Numbered from the stretch's first letter, positions 43,470 through 53,184 are shown. The stretch is DNA of 64,000 nucleotides from Planctomyces sp. (GCA_019636235.1 JAHBXW010000003.1:312001-376000); one strand, 5' to 3'. Notes: a model not told the origin generated them from the sequence alone. Numbers and translations are program-made.

Positions 43470-43715
43470 TCAGTCGCGGCCGTTCTGACTCAACTCCTCC
43501 GAACGCGGGCGGCCGCAGCGCACGGCGTACAGCACCGCCAGGGCAAACGCGCCGACAATCAACGCCATCCCCGATGTGACCGCCAGATTCACCCCCGCCC
43601 AGACTTCCCGCCGCATCACTTCCGGCCAGAACGCGTTCACGCCCACGAACGCCCCATAGGCGATCAGGTAAACCAGAAACAGCGTCAATCCGGTGCGGCG
43701 GGCGGCGGCGCTCAT
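43470..43715 (-). CDS. DUF485-like membrane protein
   Basis: The 81-aa product has the DUF485 two-helix pattern: LTLFLVYLIAYGAFVGVNAF, WPEVM, and GVNLAVTSGMALIVGAFALAVLYAV. DUF485 proteins (YjcH type) normally sit directly upstream of a sodium:solute symporter such as the acetate permease ActP. No symporter follows here; instead two tiny membrane genes do. The ATG at 43715 is chosen as it begins the conserved part; the frame is open to 43919 over the sulfatase. It is divergent from the sulfatase gene by 103 bp. Confidence 0.8.
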   Translation of the reverse strand: MSAAARRTGLTLFLVYLIAYGAFVGVNAFWPEVMRREVWAGVNLAVTSGMALIVGAFALAVLYAVRCGRPRSEELSQNGRD

Positions 43716-43818
43716 TGGTCCCGGTGTCCCTGGGGAATGTCCCACGCGTTCCCGTACTGTCGTCCGGCGATAGACTACACGCCGTTGCCGCACGACACGA
43801 GTCGGGAGACCGGGGACG

Positions 43819-45396
43819 ATGGCTGCATTTCCGAGGAACTTCAACACGCTTCTGTTCGCCCTGGCGGTGCTCGGCGCCGCGAGTCCTCTCCCGGCGGCGG
43901 ATCGGCCGAATATCGTCATCGTGCTCTGCGACGACCTGGGCTATGGAGACGTCGGCCGCCTCAACCCCGACGGCAAGATCCCCACGCCCCGGATGGACGC
44001 GCTGGCGGCCGCCGGGCGAACGTTCACAGACGCCCACTCCGGCTCGAGCGTCTGCAGTCCGACGCGCTATGGCCTGATGACCGGACGCTACGCCTGGCGG
44101 ACGCCGCTGCAGCAAGGGGTATTGGGCGGGCTGTCCCCGCTGATGATCGAGCCCGGGCGGCTGACGCTGGCTTCGCTGCTGAAGCAGCACGGATACCGGA
44201 CGGCCTGCATCGGGAAGTGGCACCTCGGTTTGAACTGGGTCCGCCAGCCGGGCAAGGAGGTGTCCGACTGGAGCATCGAGACGCCCGAGCAGGTGTGGAA
44301 CGTCGATTACTCGCAGCCGTTCGACGGCGGACCGCTGACGGTCGGCTTCGATGAGTTCTTCGGGATCGCCGGTTCGCTGGACATGGTCCCGTACACATTC
44401 CTGAAGAATGATCGCGTCGACGTTCCGCCGACCCTCGAACGGCAGTTTGAAATGATGCACGCGAACCCCGCGCAGCTGACCCGGCTGGGTCCCGCGGCGC
44501 CCGGCTTCGAGGCCGACCAGGTGCTGCCCAGGCTGACCGGGGAAGCGGTCGCGTTCGTCCAGCGGCAGGCGGAAGCCGCTCGCAGCGGCGAACCGTTCTG
44601 CCTGTATCTGCCGCTGGCGTCGCCGCATACGCCGATCGCGCCGACGTCCGAATGGCTGGGGCGGAGCGGCATCAACCCGTATGCGGACTTCGTGATGCAG
44701 ACGGACGACTGCATCGGCCGGCTGATCGACGAAATTGACCGGTTGGGGCTCGGCGACAACACGCTGGTGATCGTCACCAGCGACAATGGTTGTTCGCCGC
44801 TGGCCGACCTGAAAGCGCTCCAGGCGCTGGGCCACGAGCCCAGCGCGATGCTGCGCGGCTATAAGTCGGACGCGTTCGATGGCGGACACCGTGTGCCGTT
44901 TCTGGCGCGCTGGCCGGCCCGCATCCCCGCCGGATCGACGAGCGCCCAGCTCATCGGCCTGTTTGACATTCTCGCGACGTGCGCGGACGTGCTCGACTCG
45001 CCGCTGGCGGAAGACGCGGCCGAGGACAGCCTCAGTTTCCTTCCCGCGCTGCTCGGCGACGACGGGAGCGGCGCCCGGGAATCGATTGTTCATCATTCGG
45101 TGAACGGCACGTTCGTGATCCGCGAGGGGAACTGGAAATTGATCCTCGCGCCGGATTCCGGCGGCTGGAGCGAACCACGCCCCAACACGCCGCAGGCCCG
45201 GGAACTCCCGTCCGTTCAGCTGTACGATCTGGCCAGCGACATCGCCGAGCAGCACAACCTCGCGGAGCAGCAGCCGGAACGTGTCGCACGCCTGACGGGA
45301 ATCCTGCAGGAGCTGGTCGACTCCGGGCGCAGCACGCCCGGCGCGCCGCAGAAGAACGCCGTCGAAATCGATCTCCTGAAGCGGTCCCGGCGTTGA
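43819..45396 (+). CDS. Secreted arylsulfatase-type sulfatase
   Basis: The 525-aa product has a signal peptide (FNTLLFALAVLGAASPLPAA) and a complete sulfatase domain. Metal-binding D38 and D39 are in RPNIVIVLCDDLGYGD. The formylglycine motif C79-S-P81-T-R83 is intact in SGSSVCSPTRYGLMTGRYAW. YRTACIGKWHLG and LVIVTSDNG follow, with the second pair of metal ligands. Activity needs conversion of C79 to formylglycine, by a maturase encoded elsewhere. Planctomycetes use such enzymes on sulfated algal polysaccharides. The length is normal. The next gene, a thioredoxin-like lipoprotein, follows after 44 bp. Confidence 0.95.
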   Translation: MAAFPRNFNTLLFALAVLGAASPLPAADRPNIVIVLCDDLGYGDVGRLNPDGKIPTPRMDALAAAGRTFTDAHSGSSVCSPTRYGLMTGRYAWRTPLQQGVLGGLSPLMIEPGRLTLASLLKQHGYRTACIGKWHLGLNWVRQPGKEVSDWSIETPEQVWNVDYSQPFDGGPLTVGFDEFFGIAGSLDMVPYTFLKNDRVDVPPTLERQFEMMHANPAQLTRLGPAAPGFEADQVLPRLTGEAVAFVQRQAEAARSGEPFCLYLPLASPHTPIAPTSEWLGRSGINPYADFVMQTDDCIGRLIDEIDRLGLGDNTLVIVTSDNGCSPLADLKALQALGHEPSAMLRGYKSDAFDGGHRVPFLARWPARIPAGSTSAQLIGLFDILATCADVLDSPLAEDAAEDSLSFLPALLGDDGSGARESIVHHSVNGTFVIREGNWKLILAPDSGGWSEPRPNTPQARELPSVQLYDLASDIAEQHNLAEQQPERVARLTGILQELVDSGRSTPGAPQKNAVEIDLLKRSRR

Positions 45397-45440
45397 TCCG
45401 GTTCCGCCTGTCGCCTTTCCGCACACACGAGGCTTCGCCC

Positions 45441-46112
45441 ATGCGTCCGATCATCCGCCCGCGACTCCGTTCGCTGCTCCTGGGTCTGGCCGCGCCGCTG
45501 GCCGGATGCGGCGCAGTGATCGATCCTCCGGCGGCGCAACCGAAGCCGCTTCCAACGGCCGAAGCGGGGGCGGTGGAGGCTCCCGCCGAGTCGGAGTGGA
45601 CGCTTTCCGCGGAAGCCGCGCCCGCGGCGGAACCGGCCACGGCGCTGCAGCCGCCGCCGCGAGAACCGATCTACATCGAAGAGGCCAACGGCGAGGCCCT
45701 GATCGCCGCCGCCCTCAACCGGGCGCAGGCCGGAAACAAGCGCGTGCTGATCGAATGGGGCGGCAACTGGTGCGGCTGGTGCTACCGGCTGCACGACACC
45801 TTCCATCAGGATGCCCTGGTGCGGCCGGTGCTGGAGTCGTCCTACGAGCTGGTGCTGATCGACTCCGGACCGAACCGCGACCTGATGAAGCACTACGGCG
45901 GCAACGACCGCCAGTACAGCTATCCGCACCTGACGGTGCTGAACTCCCAGGGGGAAGTGCTGACGAACCAGAACACAGAGCCGCTCGAGCAGGGAAAGGG
46001 TCACAGCGGCGAGCGGGTCGCAGAGTTCCTGCGAACCTGGGCGCCGGGGGCGGAGGAGGCGTCGCCGCCCTCGACGTCCGGCGAATCGTCAACGCCGGCG
46101 CCGGGGTCGTGA
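45441..46112 (+). CDS. Thioredoxin-like lipoprotein
   Basis: The 223-aa product has a lipoprotein signal with lipobox L20-A-G-C23 (LLLGLAAPLAGCG), a Pro/Ala-rich linker of about 55 residues, and a thioredoxin-fold domain. The redox motif is C111-G-W-C114 in VLIEWGGNWCGWCYRLHDTF; the strand YPHLTVLNSQGEVL carries the family cis-Pro. It ends in a disordered Ser/Pro tail. It is related to the thioredoxin_7/DUF255 type of exported thiol proteins and should act in the envelope, as a disulfide reductase or chaperone. ATG at 45441 is the start that gives the lipobox. It follows the sulfatase and may be cotranscribed. Confidence 0.88.
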   Translation: MRPIIRPRLRSLLLGLAAPLAGCGAVIDPPAAQPKPLPTAEAGAVEAPAESEWTLSAEAAPAAEPATALQPPPREPIYIEEANGEALIAAALNRAQAGNKRVLIEWGGNWCGWCYRLHDTFHQDALVRPVLESSYELVLIDSGPNRDLMKHYGGNDRQYSYPHLTVLNSQGEVLTNQNTEPLEQGKGHSGERVAEFLRTWAPGAEEASPPSTSGESSTPAPGS

Positions 46113-46209
46113 CGGTGCGAGGAACGGCGCAGTTCTCCGCGGGATACGCCGGGCGCGGGCTCCGCTGGCGCATCGCGCGCGAAGACGCGGGCCGCATTCG
46201 ACCGTCGGA

Positions 46210-48057
46210 TCAGACGGCCGGATGAACGGCAGGCGCCTGCCGGCGTCCCAGCACGATGGGGCCGACAATCAACAGCACGCACAGGCTGGAGCACAGCACG
46301 CCGAACCAGTCGCCCAGCTTTGTATACAGGCTGGTCCGCGAGTCGAGCGGCACGTCCGCGATGAACGCTGCGTTCCACTGCTTGTGGAACTTCCCGGTCT
46401 CCGGGTCGCGGATCGACGTCCGCAGCTTCTGCTCGCGGTTGAGCATGGCGTCGAGGTCGATGACCGTGTTGGGTTCGCGGACCTGTCCATTGCCGTCGAT
46501 GAAGGCCGAGATGCCCGTGTTGACCGCGCGGACCATCGGCGTGCGGTTCTCAATGCAGCGGAAGGTCGCCGTGATCAGGTGCTGCTCGAGTTCGCTCGAT
46601 CCGTGAAACCAGCCGTCGTTGGTGAGGTTCACCAGGACGTCGACGGGCCTTTCGGCGGCGGCCGTCCGTTCCATCGAGCGCACCAGGTGCGGCACCGTGT
46701 CCTCGAAACAGATCAACGGCAGAAACGTCCAGTCCTGGTGACGGAACACATGCACCGCGTCGCCCGCCGCGATGCCGAAGTCGTCCCCGAAGGGAGTCAG
46801 CGACCGCAGAAACGGCAGCGTTTCCCGCAGCGGGATGTACTCGCCGAACGGGACGCGGTGAATCTTGTCATAGCGGCCGGACAGCCCGTCTTCCGGCTTC
46901 ACGAACGCCGCCGAATTGTAGTGGCTGTAGGCGTCCCCCTCGGCGATCAGGGCGTCGATGCCGATGATGAGCGCCGCATTGGCCTCGGACGACAGCCGCC
47001 GCAGGTCCTCGGACACGGCGGGGTCCCGCCAGCGTTCGGCCGGGACGTTGGGCAGCAGCCGATCGAGCTGTTCGTCGGTGGAGGCTCCCGCCTGGAACAG
47101 CGGCATGCGGTACATGGTTTCCGGCCAGACGATGACGTCGGGCTGGTGCGGCACGGACATGCCGGTCAGTGCGCGGTGCTTGGAGTAAATGTCCGACCAG
47201 GCCTGCGGATCGTGTTTCAGCGAGGTCGTGAAGTTGCCCTGGATCAGGGCGATGCGCGGCCCTGCTTTGAAATCCGACTGGCCGATTCGGACGTAGCCAT
47301 AGGTCACGCTGGCCGCGAGCAGGACGACCGCGACGCCCACGCCCCAGCCGAGTTCGCGGCGGCCGGTCGTCGTTGCGAGCGCCGCCGGCCGGTCGTCGGG
47401 AACCACCATGCCCAGGCGGACCAGCCAGTTTGGCGGCACGAAGCCCGCAATCGCGGCGCTGGCCATGACAACCACAAAGCTGACCCCGTACGCCCCGACC
47501 AGGTCGCTGATCTGCACGAGAGCCGTCCAGCGGTATTGCGTGTGTCCCAGCAGGTACCAGCCAAAGCCGGTGAACAAGTGGGCCCGCAGGAACTCAAGTC
47601 CGACCCACACCGCCGGCGCGGCGGCGATCAACGGAAACTGGAATCGCCGGCAGGCGATCCGGCAAATCCCCACGAACGCCGGAAACGTGAGGGCCAGGTA
47701 CGCGGCCAGTGCGAACCACGCGAGGTACATCGACGGGTCGCCCAGACGCATCCACTGCAATGCGGGAAACGTGAACGCGCACCCGCCCAGCCAGGCGCCC
47801 AGGTACGCGCGCCGCGTCATCCGCGGCAGCCGCACGAGCTGCAGCAGCGGAACCAGCGCGATCCAGCCCAGGAATCCGAAATCCAGGGGCGCGAAGCTGG
47901 CCCACATCAGGCCGCCGGAAAGCAGCGCGGGGATTGCGGCGCCTCGGACCGTCGCCGGGCGGCGGCGGGCGGACGAAATGATGTCGTCAATCGAGCGGTC
48001 GCGCGACACGTGAGATCGGGATCTGCGAACAGGCGCGTCCGCCAGGGCCGTCGACAT
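46210..48057 (-). CDS. lnt: Apolipoprotein N-acyltransferase
   Basis: The 615-aa product has an N-terminal set of about seven membrane helices and a nitrilase-like catalytic domain. The triad is E313 (VIVWPETMYRMP), K398 (SGRYDKIHRVPFGEYIPLRE) and C450 (FLPLICFEDTVPH). A final helix near residues 588-604 anchors the C-terminus. It adds the third acyl chain to lipoproteins; several lipoproteins are encoded nearby (45441, 49440). Start at 48057 follows 38 residues of basic, disordered N-terminus before the first helix, longer than in E. coli. It converges with the thioredoxin lipoprotein gene. Confidence 0.95.
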   Translation of the reverse strand: MSTALADAPVRRSRSHVSRDRSIDDIISSARRRPATVRGAAIPALLSGGLMWASFAPLDFGFLGWIALVPLLQLVRLPRMTRRAYLGAWLGGCAFTFPALQWMRLGDPSMYLAWFALAAYLALTFPAFVGICRIACRRFQFPLIAAAPAVWVGLEFLRAHLFTGFGWYLLGHTQYRWTALVQISDLVGAYGVSFVVVMASAAIAGFVPPNWLVRLGMVVPDDRPAALATTTGRRELGWGVGVAVVLLAASVTYGYVRIGQSDFKAGPRIALIQGNFTTSLKHDPQAWSDIYSKHRALTGMSVPHQPDVIVWPETMYRMPLFQAGASTDEQLDRLLPNVPAERWRDPAVSEDLRRLSSEANAALIIGIDALIAEGDAYSHYNSAAFVKPEDGLSGRYDKIHRVPFGEYIPLRETLPFLRSLTPFGDDFGIAAGDAVHVFRHQDWTFLPLICFEDTVPHLVRSMERTAAAERPVDVLVNLTNDGWFHGSSELEQHLITATFRCIENRTPMVRAVNTGISAFIDGNGQVREPNTVIDLDAMLNREQKLRTSIRDPETGKFHKQWNAAFIADVPLDSRTSLYTKLGDWFGVLCSSLCVLLIVGPIVLGRRQAPAVHPAV

Positions 48058-48132
48058 GTGCGTTCCTCCCTGAACGCCGAATACCGCAGGCTGTCCTTCG
48101 GCGCGCCGCGGTTCCAGCGGACAATCGCCGGA

Positions 48133-49356
48133 TCAGCCAAGCGGGAGCGCCGCCACGCGTTCTCCGGCCGCGAAGGTCCGCGGTTCGGAAAACAGAATCA
48201 GGCCGTTGGCCCGGGCGGTCGCCTGCAGGTCGAACGAGCCCCGCCAGTCCAGGGGACTCGCGCAAAGATCGTCTGACGCGCCGGACAACAGCGCCGGAAA
48301 GTAGGTCGGCCGCGAATCTTTCGACACGTGGTCCGACGTCAGACGGGCGCTCAGCAACTCAGGCGCTGCCGCGGCAATTCCCATCCGCCGACGGAGAGCT
48401 GTCCGTACGAACAGCTCGAAGCAAACCATACTGCTGACAGGATTTCCGGGCAACCCGAAGATCCAGCGGGGCTGGCCGTCGGCACTGCGTTCCGCTGGCA
48501 GCCGACCGAACCACACCGGCTTGCCCGGCTTCAACCGGCAGCCGTGAAAGACTTCCGTGACGCCCGCCCCCGCCAGGACGTCCGGAACCAGATCCCGAGT
48601 CCCGGCCGAAACGCCCCCCGTCAAACACAGAAAGTCGGCATCGAGCCCCTGCGCCACGCGGGATTCCAGCTCCTCGCGGCGATCCCGCGCGATCCCCAGC
48701 GGAACCGCGTCGGCCCCTGCCGCGGACGCCTGGAGCACCAGCATCAGCTCGTTGGAATTGCGAATCTGTCCGGGTCCCGGTTCCGTGTCGAACGGGACCA
48801 GCTCGTCGCCGGTCGCGAGAATCGCAATGCGCGGCCGGGGATGGACGCGCACTTCGGTTCGCCCCATCTCCGCCAAAGCGCCGAGCTGAACGGCACCGAG
48901 CCGCGCTCCGGGAGACAAGATCAGGCTGCCGGCCCGTACGGACGCCCCGCGTCGCGCCAGATTGGCGCCCGGCCGCAGCGCTTCGGCGGGCAGGCGAACG
49001 CTCGCGCCGTCGGCCTGCTCCAGCGCCTGCTCGAACGGAATGACGCAGTCCGCGCCCTCCGGCAGGGTCGCGCCTGTCATGATGCGGACCACCCGGCCGC
49101 TCCCGACGGGAAACGTCTCCGTCGAGCCGGCCGTGATTTCTCCAATCACAGCGAAGTCCGCGATCCGGGCCTCCCGATCCGCCGACGTCGCGGCATATCC
49201 ATCCATCAGCGCCTTATCAAACGGCGGCGAATCACCCGAGGCGCGGACCTCCTCGGCGAGGACGAGCCCGGAGGCCTCGCGTAGCGGCGCGAGGGCCGTC
49301 GGCGCCGGTTCGACCGACTCGCAGATCGCCTGAATGGCCTGTTCGACGGACAGCAT
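48133..49356 (-). CDS. moeA: Molybdopterin molybdenumtransferase MoeA
   Basis: The 407-aa product shows the MoeA blocks in order: PPFDKALMDGYAATSADRE, GRVVRIMTGATLPEGADCVI, RPRIAILATGDELV, the NSNELMLVL motif, CLTGGVSAGTRD and FGLPGNPVSSMVCFELFV. It inserts molybdate into adenylated molybdopterin to form the molybdenum cofactor. ATG at 49356 starts with LSVEQAIQAICE, as in other MoeA; an in-frame start at 49458 adds 34 low-complexity residues. No other moa/mob gene is in the window. It is divergent from the lipoprotein gene at 49440. Confidence 0.96.
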   Translation of the reverse strand: MLSVEQAIQAICESVEPAPTALAPLREASGLVLAEEVRASGDSPPFDKALMDGYAATSADREARIADFAVIGEITAGSTETFPVGSGRVVRIMTGATLPEGADCVIPFEQALEQADGASVRLPAEALRPGANLARRGASVRAGSLILSPGARLGAVQLGALAEMGRTEVRVHPRPRIAILATGDELVPFDTEPGPGQIRNSNELMLVLQASAAGADAVPLGIARDRREELESRVAQGLDADFLCLTGGVSAGTRDLVPDVLAGAGVTEVFHGCRLKPGKPVWFGRLPAERSADGQPRWIFGLPGNPVSSMVCFELFVRTALRRRMGIAAAAPELLSARLTSDHVSKDSRPTYFPALLSGASDDLCASPLDWRGSFDLQATARANGLILFSEPRTFAAGERVAALPLG

Positions 49357-49439
49357 GACTTCGGATTGACGAGGGGATGCTCCGCGACGTAACGAGCGGG
49401 GACCGGGCAACAACGCCGCGGGCCGGTAAAGCCTAATCT

Positions 49440-50309
49440 GTGACGCATGTGACGCCAAGGATTGCAGTTGCGATCGGCGTCGGGGTGGTTCTCGCCATCG
49501 CGACGACGGGCTGTGACATATTTGGCACCGCGAGCCGACGTGATTCCGGGCTGACGGACCGGCAGTTCCTGCCGTCGGTCCCCGCTCCCAGGGACGTCAT
49601 CAACCTGGAAGTCATCCTCATCGACCGCACTCCGGGAGACCCCCTCACCGGAGATTCGCTGTGGCGATCATTGAACCAGGCGGCCGGCTCGCTTTCGAAC
49701 CGCGTCCAGCTTAAGGAAGCCGGTCTGCAGTACGGCATCGCCCCCAGCACGCCCCCCTTCGCGCTGCAGGCGCTGCTGAACACCGATCGCTCGGCGGGCA
49801 GCGGGCCCACGCAGCGGCATGCCGTGCCGATCCCCACGGGCGGGTCGACGATGATCACCACGGGGCAACTCGCCGGGGCTCGCACCATTGCCGGAGCCGA
49901 CAAGTCGCGACCCCGGGCCATTGAAGTCGCCGACGCCCACTGCATCTTCCAGGTCGCCGCCGAACGCGTACAGGACGGCTGGGTGCGAATCACGCTGTTG
50001 CCCGAGATCCACCACGGCACGCAAAAGCTGAGGCCCCGGGCGAACGATCGGGACTGGGTCCCCGCCAACACCCGCGAGATCGAGCCCTACCTCGATCGCC
50101 AGTTCTCCGTGGAACTGAACACCGGCGAATACGTCGTCGTCGGCCCCGCGGGCACGGATCCGAACTCGCTGGGCACGCTGTTCTTCCGCGGTGGCGATCT
50201 CGAGTCCCGCCAGCAGCGACTGATGATCGTGCGGCTGATCGGGATGCATGAGGTGCAGCCCGTCCGCACCTCCCCCCCGACGTCGACGTTCGGGGCCCGC
50301 GCCAATTGA
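49440..50309 (+). CDS. Lipoprotein of unknown function
   Basis: The 289-aa product starts MTHVTPRIAVAIGVGVVLAI and has the lipobox-like TTGC at about residues 22-25, so it should be exported and lipid-anchored. The mature part contains beta-rich stretches such as AHCIFQVAAERVQDGWVRITLLPEIHHGTQ and NTGEYVVVGP, and the conserved-looking IARTIAGAD-type loop. I do not recognise a family. Start is GTG at 49440; GTG at 49449 is also in frame. It shares an 83-bp divergent region with moeA. Confidence 0.72.
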   Translation: MTHVTPRIAVAIGVGVVLAIATTGCDIFGTASRRDSGLTDRQFLPSVPAPRDVINLEVILIDRTPGDPLTGDSLWRSLNQAAGSLSNRVQLKEAGLQYGIAPSTPPFALQALLNTDRSAGSGPTQRHAVPIPTGGSTMITTGQLAGARTIAGADKSRPRAIEVADAHCIFQVAAERVQDGWVRITLLPEIHHGTQKLRPRANDRDWVPANTREIEPYLDRQFSVELNTGEYVVVGPAGTDPNSLGTLFFRGGDLESRQQRLMIVRLIGMHEVQPVRTSPPTSTFGARAN

Positions 50310-50596
50310 TGCCCCGCGGTCCGGCCGGCGTCCCTGCGGCACGGCAGCCCTGCAGGCCGAAATTCCCGATGTTGACGCGCGGCGATTCCCGCGCCCCCGA
50401 TTCTCGACGCGCGCGGCGGCATGCCCTATTCTCCGCCCAGCGTTCCGTCGGCGGGGGGCGAAACCCAGCTTCTGGTGAGCGTCCGCCGCCGGGCAGATGA
50501 AGGCAGGAACCTTGGCGTTCCGGGACTTGCGCTGGATGTGGCCGCGCCGCTGGGCGGGCGCCGCGCCCGGCTGAACTCGACAGAAAACCCGCCTGG

Positions 50597-51073
50597 ATGT
50601 CCCCCAATCTCGATCCCAACCTCGCGATCGCCGCGGTCCTGTTCGTGCTGGGCGCCGCTGGCGTCCTGATGCGCCGCAATCTGATCGTGATCGTGCTGTC
50701 CACCGAGCTGATGCTGCACGGCGTGTCGCTGACGCTGGTGACGTTTTCGCGGATGCATGGCAACAACCTGGGTCAGGTGTTCACGATTTTCGTGTTGACG
50801 GTCTCGGCCTGCGAAGCGGGTCTGGCCCTGGCGCTGGTGCTCACGCTGTACCAGCGCACGAAGTCGCTGGACGTCAATCTGTGGTCGGCGATCCGCGAGC
50901 CGGACCTGCCGGGGCCGCCTCCGGACGACCCGATGCGGATCGACCCCATGGACATCCGCGACATGCCGCGGCTGACTCCGGCGGGCAAGCTGCCCGATCT
51001 CGGCGGCGGCGACCGGACGTTGCTCGCCAGCGGCCCGGACGCGCTGCGGCCCGGATCCCGCGGTCAGGTGTGA
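50597..51073 (+). CDS. nuoK: NADH-quinone oxidoreductase subunit K
   Basis: The 158-aa product has three membrane helices and the NuoK glutamates needed for proton transfer, E37 (NLIVIVLSTELMLHGVSL) and E73 (LTVSACEAGLALALVLTLYQR). The family is normally about 100 aa; here about 60 residues of Pro/Asp-rich hydrophilic tail (from EPDLPGPPPDDP) are added. Upstream, 287 bp contain no nuoJ or other complex I gene, so the cluster starts abruptly. nuoL follows after 76 bp. It belongs to the membrane arm of complex I. Confidence 0.95.
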   Translation: MSPNLDPNLAIAAVLFVLGAAGVLMRRNLIVIVLSTELMLHGVSLTLVTFSRMHGNNLGQVFTIFVLTVSACEAGLALALVLTLYQRTKSLDVNLWSAIREPDLPGPPPDDPMRIDPMDIRDMPRLTPAGKLPDLGGGDRTLLASGPDALRPGSRGQV

Positions 51074-51149
51074 TGGATGCGGCGGAAGTCCGTTCGACGG
51101 GGAACGCCCCGGCGGCAAGCGTGTTCGGTTCCAGTGATCCAAGAGTCCC

Positions 51150-53129
51150 ATGTCTGAATCGGTGCAGCAGTTGCTGATGTGGCTGATCCCGGGCGCACCG
51201 CTCACGGCCGCGATCCTGATCGCGCTGTTCGGGCCGAAGGTTCTCCGCGGGCAGTCGCACTGGCTGTGCTGGCTGGGAATCGCAACGGCTTTCGGCTGCT
51301 CGCTGGCGCTGCTCACGAGCATCACGCCGGAAGGCTTCGCCGTCGATCCGTCGCAGCCGGCCGTGGTGATCGGCTACGAGTGGATCAAGGTCGGCAGCCT
51401 GGACATCCGGATCGATCTCCGCGCCGACGCCATGACGTCGATCATGCTGTCGATGGTCACGGGGGTCAGTCTGCTCGTGGCCATTTTCGGCTCGGGCTAC
51501 ATGCATCACGATCCCGGGTATCCGCGGTTCTTCGCGGCCGTGTCGCTGTTCGTGTTCTCAATGTGCATGCTGGTCCTGGCGGGCAGCTTCCTGATGCTGT
51601 TCGTGTTCTGGGAAGCGGTGGGCCTGTGCAGTTACCTGCTGATCGGCTTCTGGTTCCGCAAACCCAGCGCCGCGGCGGCCGCCAAGAAAGCCTTCGTCGT
51701 CAACCGCATCGGCGACTTCGGCCTGCTGATGGCGATGTTTCTCATCTGGCGGACGTTCGGCAGCCTGGATTTCGACTGGGTGCTGAACAGCGGCTCCACG
51801 GAATGGCAGATGATCATCGGCGCGAATCGCGAGACGATCACGCTGATCTGCCTGTGCCTGTTCCTGGGAGCGATGGGCAAGTCGGCCCAGTTCCCGCTGC
51901 ACGTCTGGTTGCCGGACGCGATGGAAGGCCCCACGCCCGTCAGCGCCCTGATCCACGCGGCCACGATGGTCACCGCGGGCGTGTACCTCGTCGCCCGCTG
52001 CACGCCGCTGTTCGTGTGGGCTCCGACGGCCCAGCTCGTGGTGGCGGGAGTCGGCGCGGCCACAGCCCTGATCGCCGCCCTCACCGCGCTGATGCAGTAC
52101 GACCTCAAACGCGTCATGGCCTACTCCACGGTCAGCCAGTTGGGATTCATGTTCATGGCCCTGGGGGCCGCCGCCGCCGGGCCGGAATACGTCACCCCCG
52201 CCGTCACCGCGGCCATGTTTCACCTGTTCACCCATGCCTTCTTCAAGGCGCTGTTGTTCCTCGGCTCGGGCAGCGTGATGCACTCGATGGGGGACGTCAT
52301 CGACATGCGGCGGTTCAGCGGCCTGCGGCGGGTCATGCCGACCACGCACTGGACCTTCCTGGCGGGCGCCGCGGCGCTGGCCGGCGTGCCTCCGCTGTCC
52401 GGGTTCTTCAGCAAGGACGACATCCTCGCCTCGCTGTCCGCCGGCATGACGCATGGCGACCACCGCCTGTACTTTGCGATCATCTTCCTGGTTGCCGTTC
52501 TGACGGCCGTGCTGACGGCCTTCTACACGTTCCGCGCATACTTCATGACGTTCTGGGGGCCGGAGAAATTTCCGGAAGAGGCCGGCGCGCATCCGCACGA
52601 GGCCTCCCCCGTGATGGCCATTCCGCTGCAGATCCTCGCGCTGCTGGCGATCAGCATCGGCTTCATCGTCGGCCCGCTGACGCACCGTTTCTCAAGTTAT
52701 CTCGCCCATACCATGGGCCTTTCGGAAACCCACCCGCACCTGCACTGGGGACTGATGCTGCTCAGCACGGCGATCGCGGCGTCCGGCATTTATGCCGCGT
52801 TCGTGATGTACGTGCGGTCGCCGGCGAAGGCCGAGGAGGCGCGGCTGCGGTCGGGCCGGCTGTACGACCTGTCGCAGAACAAGTTTTACTTCGATGAAAT
52901 TCTGACCACGCTGGTCGTCGCCCCCCTGCGGCGGCTCGCGGCGTTGTCCGTGTCATTCGACCGGACAGTGATCGATGGCGCGGTCGACGCCGTCGGTCGG
53001 CTGCCCAGACTGCTCAGCCAGGCGCCCGCAAGGCTGCATGGCGGAGTGGTTGGAAATTACGCCCTGGTAATGCTGCTGGCGGCCACGGCGGCGGTCGTGT
53101 TCGTCGTGCAGGCGCTGGGCCGTCAATGA
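51150..53129 (+). CDS. nuoL: NADH-quinone oxidoreductase subunit L
   Basis: The 659-aa product is a full-length NuoL-type antiporter-like subunit. It has the proton-channel core GAMGKSAQFPLHVWLPDAME and GPTPVSALIHAATMVTAGVYL, then LKRVMAYSTVSQLGFMFMA, and about 15 helices. The C-terminal lateral-helix region has LYDLSQNKFYFDEI, typical of NuoL. It translocates protons coupled to quinone reduction. A short His/Glu-containing loop lies near residue 475. nuoM follows after 55 bp. Confidence 0.97.
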   Translation: MSESVQQLLMWLIPGAPLTAAILIALFGPKVLRGQSHWLCWLGIATAFGCSLALLTSITPEGFAVDPSQPAVVIGYEWIKVGSLDIRIDLRADAMTSIMLSMVTGVSLLVAIFGSGYMHHDPGYPRFFAAVSLFVFSMCMLVLAGSFLMLFVFWEAVGLCSYLLIGFWFRKPSAAAAAKKAFVVNRIGDFGLLMAMFLIWRTFGSLDFDWVLNSGSTEWQMIIGANRETITLICLCLFLGAMGKSAQFPLHVWLPDAMEGPTPVSALIHAATMVTAGVYLVARCTPLFVWAPTAQLVVAGVGAATALIAALTALMQYDLKRVMAYSTVSQLGFMFMALGAAAAGPEYVTPAVTAAMFHLFTHAFFKALLFLGSGSVMHSMGDVIDMRRFSGLRRVMPTTHWTFLAGAAALAGVPPLSGFFSKDDILASLSAGMTHGDHRLYFAIIFLVAVLTAVLTAFYTFRAYFMTFWGPEKFPEEAGAHPHEASPVMAIPLQILALLAISIGFIVGPLTHRFSSYLAHTMGLSETHPHLHWGLMLLSTAIAASGIYAAFVMYVRSPAKAEEARLRSGRLYDLSQNKFYFDEILTTLVVAPLRRLAALSVSFDRTVIDGAVDAVGRLPRLLSQAPARLHGGVVGNYALVMLLAATAAVVFVVQALGRQ

Positions 53130-53184
53130 CGGACGGCCCGCCCGCATCCAGCCCCCAGGCCGCGAAAGTCGAGACCCCCGGGAC

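Noticed and set aside
46227-46242. 16-bp palindrome CGGCAGGCGCCTGCCG as a terminator
   Set aside because: It lies within the last codons of lnt and has no loop, so it is more likely a coding coincidence.
46222-48276. A 684-codon plus-strand frame
   Set aside because: It covers lnt in antisense; the minus-strand product has the full catalytic triad, this one has no recognisable domain.
50421-50669. An 82-codon plus-strand frame upstream of nuoK, considered as a nuoJ remnant
   Set aside because: It has no membrane helices and overlaps nuoK out of frame; composition is Pro/Ser/Arg-rich.
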